From Ophiura sarsii (lineage: Eukaryota > Echinodermata > Ophiuroidea > Amphilepidida > Ophiuridae): a DNA stretch of 64,000 bases. Made by a program: the position numbers and the translations under genes. Position 1 is the stretch's first letter; each line of letters starts with the position of its first letter. This document shows, one piece after another, positions 61,060 to 64,000 of the stretch. The notes below the pieces were generated by a model. It worked only from the letters and a program-made list of their open reading frames with translations, was not told the origin of the DNA and made no database searches. The stretch is taken from positions 47,113,308-47,177,307 of the forward strand of contig CM069455.1 in NCBI GenBank assembly GCA_035610835.1, written 5' to 3'.

Positions 61060-61449
61060 CTAAATGCAACATAAAACTGACATTAAAGATATAAGCTAAT
61101 GATTTTATTAAAATGGCGGTCTAAGATAAAGAGGCATGTTCTGTAAACACTTTCTGGAATGGGGAAGTTTAGGGAGTATGTGGTAGGGCCTTTTTTCACG
61201 AAGCTGCATTGTCTTAGACAATAGTGCCATTTCGTCACTAATTTCGATTAATGAGTTAAAGTAGGGGTCATGAGAACTAAAATAGGCTGACAAAGACATA
61301 TTTTAAACTTTTCCCCTTTAGCTTTTAATTTGGACAAAGAAAGTTTATGGTGACTGAAAGCAAGGGACATTATGGCCCGGTGATATATTCAACAGGTTCA
61401 AAGAACGTAGAGTCTATGGGGAGCGAATTAGTGATGTACGCCATCTAAC

Positions 61450-61543
61450 CTGTCAAAGGCACCACACAGGTTCCCGGTCCTAGGGCTCTGATCCAGTCAT
61501 TTGTATTGCGCAATTCTCTTATAGAAGTCGGGTTCGTCCAAAT
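61450..61543 (-). CDS. Possible extra exon, weak
   Basis: An open stretch of 31 codons between a GCGTAG acceptor and an ACAG|GTTAGA donor, with DWIRALGPGTCVVPLT. It would start in phase 0, which does not fit the phase-1 end of the linker exon upstream, and the polypyrimidine tract is poor. Kept only as a candidate. Confidence 0.2.
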
Positions 61544-62049
61544 CTACGCTTAGGTTTCAGATATTAGCAGTGTATATTTTAAGTAGGCCAAAATTGTTTG
61601 GCTGCCACTATTGTTTACACACAGAAGTAGCTTTGTTTCAGCGGCTGCTGTGTACAATCTTTGAAAAAACCAGTCACAACAGTTATCAATATGAGTACAA
61701 ACTTGCATTATTATAGAAAAATCACTTTCACTCATAGATTGATCGCGTGTTACGCACACTCTATATATCTCGGGTTTTAGCTAAACCTAAATACGACACG
61801 CACTCTCTGTGTATACCGGATTACCCATTGTGTCAACCATTCTTCAAAAGGCTAAATTTTGCTTGTGGTTTAGCTAAAGCTAAGATGAAGTAATATCTCA
61901 GACGATTTGGAATCAACTTATAACCTAAAAGGCGATACTGGAATGCAGCTAGTAGGGCTTTCCCCCAATTGAACCTTTCAAAAAAGATCTTTTGAAGGGT
62001 CTGTGAAATAACATAAACTGATTAGCATTTCTCATGACGTCACAGTTAC

Positions 62050-62157
62050 CTTCTGAGTGTAATCCGTCAGTAGAAGAGTATCCTACAGTAGTTGAATATT
62101 CAGTGGTGTATCCTTCCGAAGTGGAATGTTTGTTGTCTGTCGTCATCCCCGTTGTCG
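62050..62157 (-). CDS. Ser/Thr-rich linker exon 2 of copy B
   Basis: A 108-bp phase 1-1 exon with the same acceptor (ACAACACAG) and donor (GAAG|GTAACT) as its copy A partner at 24084-24191. It encodes NKHSTSEGYTTEYSTT and YSSTDGLHSEG. Equal length and intact frame in both copies support real coding use, although the low-complexity content prevents any domain assignment. Confidence 0.78.
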
Positions 62158-62265
62158 CTGTGTTGTAAAGAGAAAACGGTCATGTCAATTAGGTTGCATT
62201 TTTATTTGTTACTTTTTCAATGTATGTATTTATTATTTGTTCTATTTTTTATGTATCCTTTGTTA

Positions 62266-62271
62266 CCCCCC

Positions 62272-62302
<31 letters not shown>

Positions 62303-62316
62303 ACACACCCACACCT
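62266..62316. repeat. Poly-C followed by CA repeat
   Basis: About 22 C then about 12 CA units, in the intron between the two linker exons of copy B; absent from the copy A partner intron. Confidence 0.95.
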
Positions 62317-62669
62317 CTTTTTAATTAGGACATAGAAAAGTTTATGGTGACTGAACAACATTAACTTGAACAAGGGACAGTATGACCCGCTGATATAGAG
62401 GGCATACAACATGTTCAAATCAAGGCAATGTAGGCACATAAAGTGTATATGAACTACGCTTCCTCCCATTGTGCCAGCCATTATTCAAAAAGGCTAATAC
62501 ATATCGCCTGTGCTTTAGCTAAAGCTGAGTTTGAGTATATACTATCCCAGATGATTTGGAATAAACTTGTAAACTTAAAAGGCGACACTGGAATGCCAGG
62601 GCTTTCTTTTGATTGAACCTTTCTTTGAAATAACACAGTAGTAGCACTGCTCCGAGACGTCACAGTTAC

Positions 62670-62960
62670 CTTCTGAGTTTAATCGGTCAGCGGTAGAGTA
62701 TTCTCCAGTGGTGGGGTTTTCATCAGTAGCGGATCCTCCAGTAGTAGAGGATCCTCCAGTAGTGGGATCAGTAGAGGATCCTCTAGTAGTGGGGTTTTCA
62801 TCAGTAGCGGATCCTCTAGTAGTGGGGTTTTCATCAGTAGCGGATCCTTCAGTAGTGGGATATTCATCAGTAGAGGATCCTCCAGTAGTGGGATATTCAG
62901 TTGTGTATCCTTCTGAAGTGAAATGCTTGTTGGTTTTCGATGTCATCATCTCCGCTGTCG
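62670..62960 (-). CDS. Ser/Thr/Gly repeat linker exon 1 of copy B
   Basis: A 291-bp phase 1-1 exon, partner of 25082-25414, with the same splice sites. It encodes units such as TTGGSSTDEYP and TTRGSATDENP after the shared opening. It is 42 bp (14 codons) shorter than its partner through a different number of minisatellite units, and the frame is kept. Probably an O-glycosylated spacer ahead of the F5/8C domain. Confidence 0.8.
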
Positions 62961-63099
62961 CTGTGTTGTAAAGAGAAAACGGCCACAATAATATAGGTTG
63001 CATTTTTATCTTTTGCTTTTTCAATTTTATTTATTATTCTTATTCTATTTCATGGGTACCATTATAGCTCCCCCTTTTCACTAGTTTTAATCTAGACAC

Positions 63100-63640
63100 A
63101 GAAAAGGTCATGGTCACTGAAAGCAGCATCTGTCAAACAACAACGAGGGACATGACCCGTTGATAGAGGGCATTCAAACATGTTCGAAGCACGTAAAGTC
63201 TATGGGAACTGCGCTCCCTCCCCTTGTGTTTGCCATTATTTAAAAAGGCTAATACATATCGCTTGTGGTTAAGCTTAAGCAACAGCAACTTGGAAAAAAA
63301 ATCCCACATTGAATTGCAATCATAGCATATTTAAATATCGAGTCAATAGCGATGACATCGTTTTGGCGGTTGCTCTTTTTTTACACACAAAAATTGCGTT
63401 ATATTTAAGCAAGTACAGCAGGAATACATACGACCTGTAATTATTATAAAAAACACACTTTCACTTTCTTTTACGCACACTCTTTGTATGACGGGTTTCC
63501 GGATAGAGCTACGTCCCCTCCCATTCTTTCAGCCATTATTCAAAAAGGCTATTAGTTTTAAATATCGCTTGTCGCTTAGCTAAAGTTGAGGTTGAGTAAT
63601 AAACCAGGCGATTTGGAATAAACTTGTCTTATAAGACGGT
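63100..63640. repeat. Intron unit matching 25590-26035
   Basis: TCAAACAACAACGAGGGACATG, GAACTGCGCTCCCTCCCCTTG, GGCGGTTGCTCTTTTTTTAC and CATTATTCAAAAAGGC follow one another as in copy A. It lacks the fold-back element found there at 26044. Confidence 0.85.
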
Positions 63641-63944
63641 GACGCTGTTCATTATAAATATTATGTGATTTTTTGTCTCGACTTTACACATATTTCTTTT
63701 TCTTCTATCATGAAATTTGTTCCTGGTCTTTCCTGGACTTATAAATCTTCCGTCAAAAACCATCACAGAACTCGTTAAATCATAATATATAGAAATTTGC
63801 TTCCAATTTTAGGAATTTTCATCATTAAGCATTCCGTACTATTGTGTTCACTTATGTAAAGTTGCGATAGTAGCCGGAATCACTGTAAACGGCGTTTATT
63901 TGTACACACTTCAAACCATGGAATTCTATTCTTACGAACGACTG

Positions 63945-64000
63945 GCGACTATCGTATAAATCTTACGTACAAGTCATTTATACGCATGAGCCATACGTAA
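63945..64000. repeat. Match to sequence just downstream of the unidentified exon
   Basis: TCGTATAAATCTTACGTACAAG and the following bases match 27566-27614, which lies only 27 bases from the donor of the exon at 27641-27898. It indicates that a second copy of that exon starts within a few tens of bases beyond the window. Confidence 0.7.

Noticed and set aside
61450..61543. Extra exon between linker and F5/8C
   Set aside because: Phase does not match its neighbours and the acceptor lacks a pyrimidine tract. Listed only at low confidence.

Overview
This is nuclear DNA from an animal, most likely a marine invertebrate. It is AT-rich, has small exons in long introns with standard GT-AG splice sites, and carries many non-LTR retrotransposon pieces, fold-back elements, tRNA-like relics and poly-C runs. 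The extracellular modules seen (F5/8 type C, ShKT, Ser/Thr-rich linkers), together with an RLE-type LINE, RTE-like and L1/Tx1-like LINEs and Harbinger- and hAT-like elements, would suit an echinoderm, hemichordate, amphioxus or similar genome. The species is not identifiable from the sequence alone; this placement is inference.

The main protein-coding signal is a set of eight exons, all on the minus strand, that belong to secreted or cell-surface mosaic protein gene(s). Reading in the direction of transcription (high to low coordinates): two Ser/Thr/Gly-rich linker exons (62960-62670, 62157-62050), three exons that together make one complete F5/8 type C (discoidin) domain (61059-60866, 60544-60353, 59175-59037), then 31 kb without a recognisable exon, an unidentified cysteine-containing module (27898-27641), two more Ser/Thr linker exons (25414-25082, 24191-24084), and a terminal ShKT domain exon with its stop codon (23638-23529). 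All module boundaries are phase 1, so the modules can be exchanged freely. No start codon or signal peptide exon is in the window; the 5' end lies beyond 64000.

The window is largely one big direct duplication. Copy A runs from about 1199 to at least 28000 and copy B from about 44390 past the end of the window. The non-coding block 1.2-19.06 kb matches 44.39-56.55 kb, and the linker-exon block 23.6-26.0 kb matches 61.6-63.6 kb in the same order. The last 50 bases match the sequence just downstream of the unidentified exon, so a second copy of that exon is predicted just past 64000. The two copies differ at the 3' side: copy A has the ShKT terminal exon, copy B has F5/8C exons. They are either tandem paralogous genes with different C-terminal modules or one long gene that gained an internal duplication.

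The rest is mobile DNA. Because both copies of the duplication are visible, several insertions can be read against an empty site. The most striking is a nest in copy A: a 6.5-kb element with short inverted ends and a TTA target duplication (1991-8506) contains a minus-strand LINE with reverse transcriptase and restriction-like endonuclease (about 2275-7215), which is itself broken by a 531-bp hAT-like element (4347-4877, 8-bp target duplication) and a 1293-bp inverted-repeat element (2709-4001, 4-bp target duplication). Other LINE remnants lie at 11275-12186, 33.3-34.0, 38.7-40.1 and 57.2-58.9 kb. Long fold-back elements lie at 0.7, 20, 21.7, 26, 29.2 and 41.3 kb. Tandem repeats include a 42-bp satellite at 31.8-32.6 kb and a 0.7-kb ATCA array at 45.1 kb.
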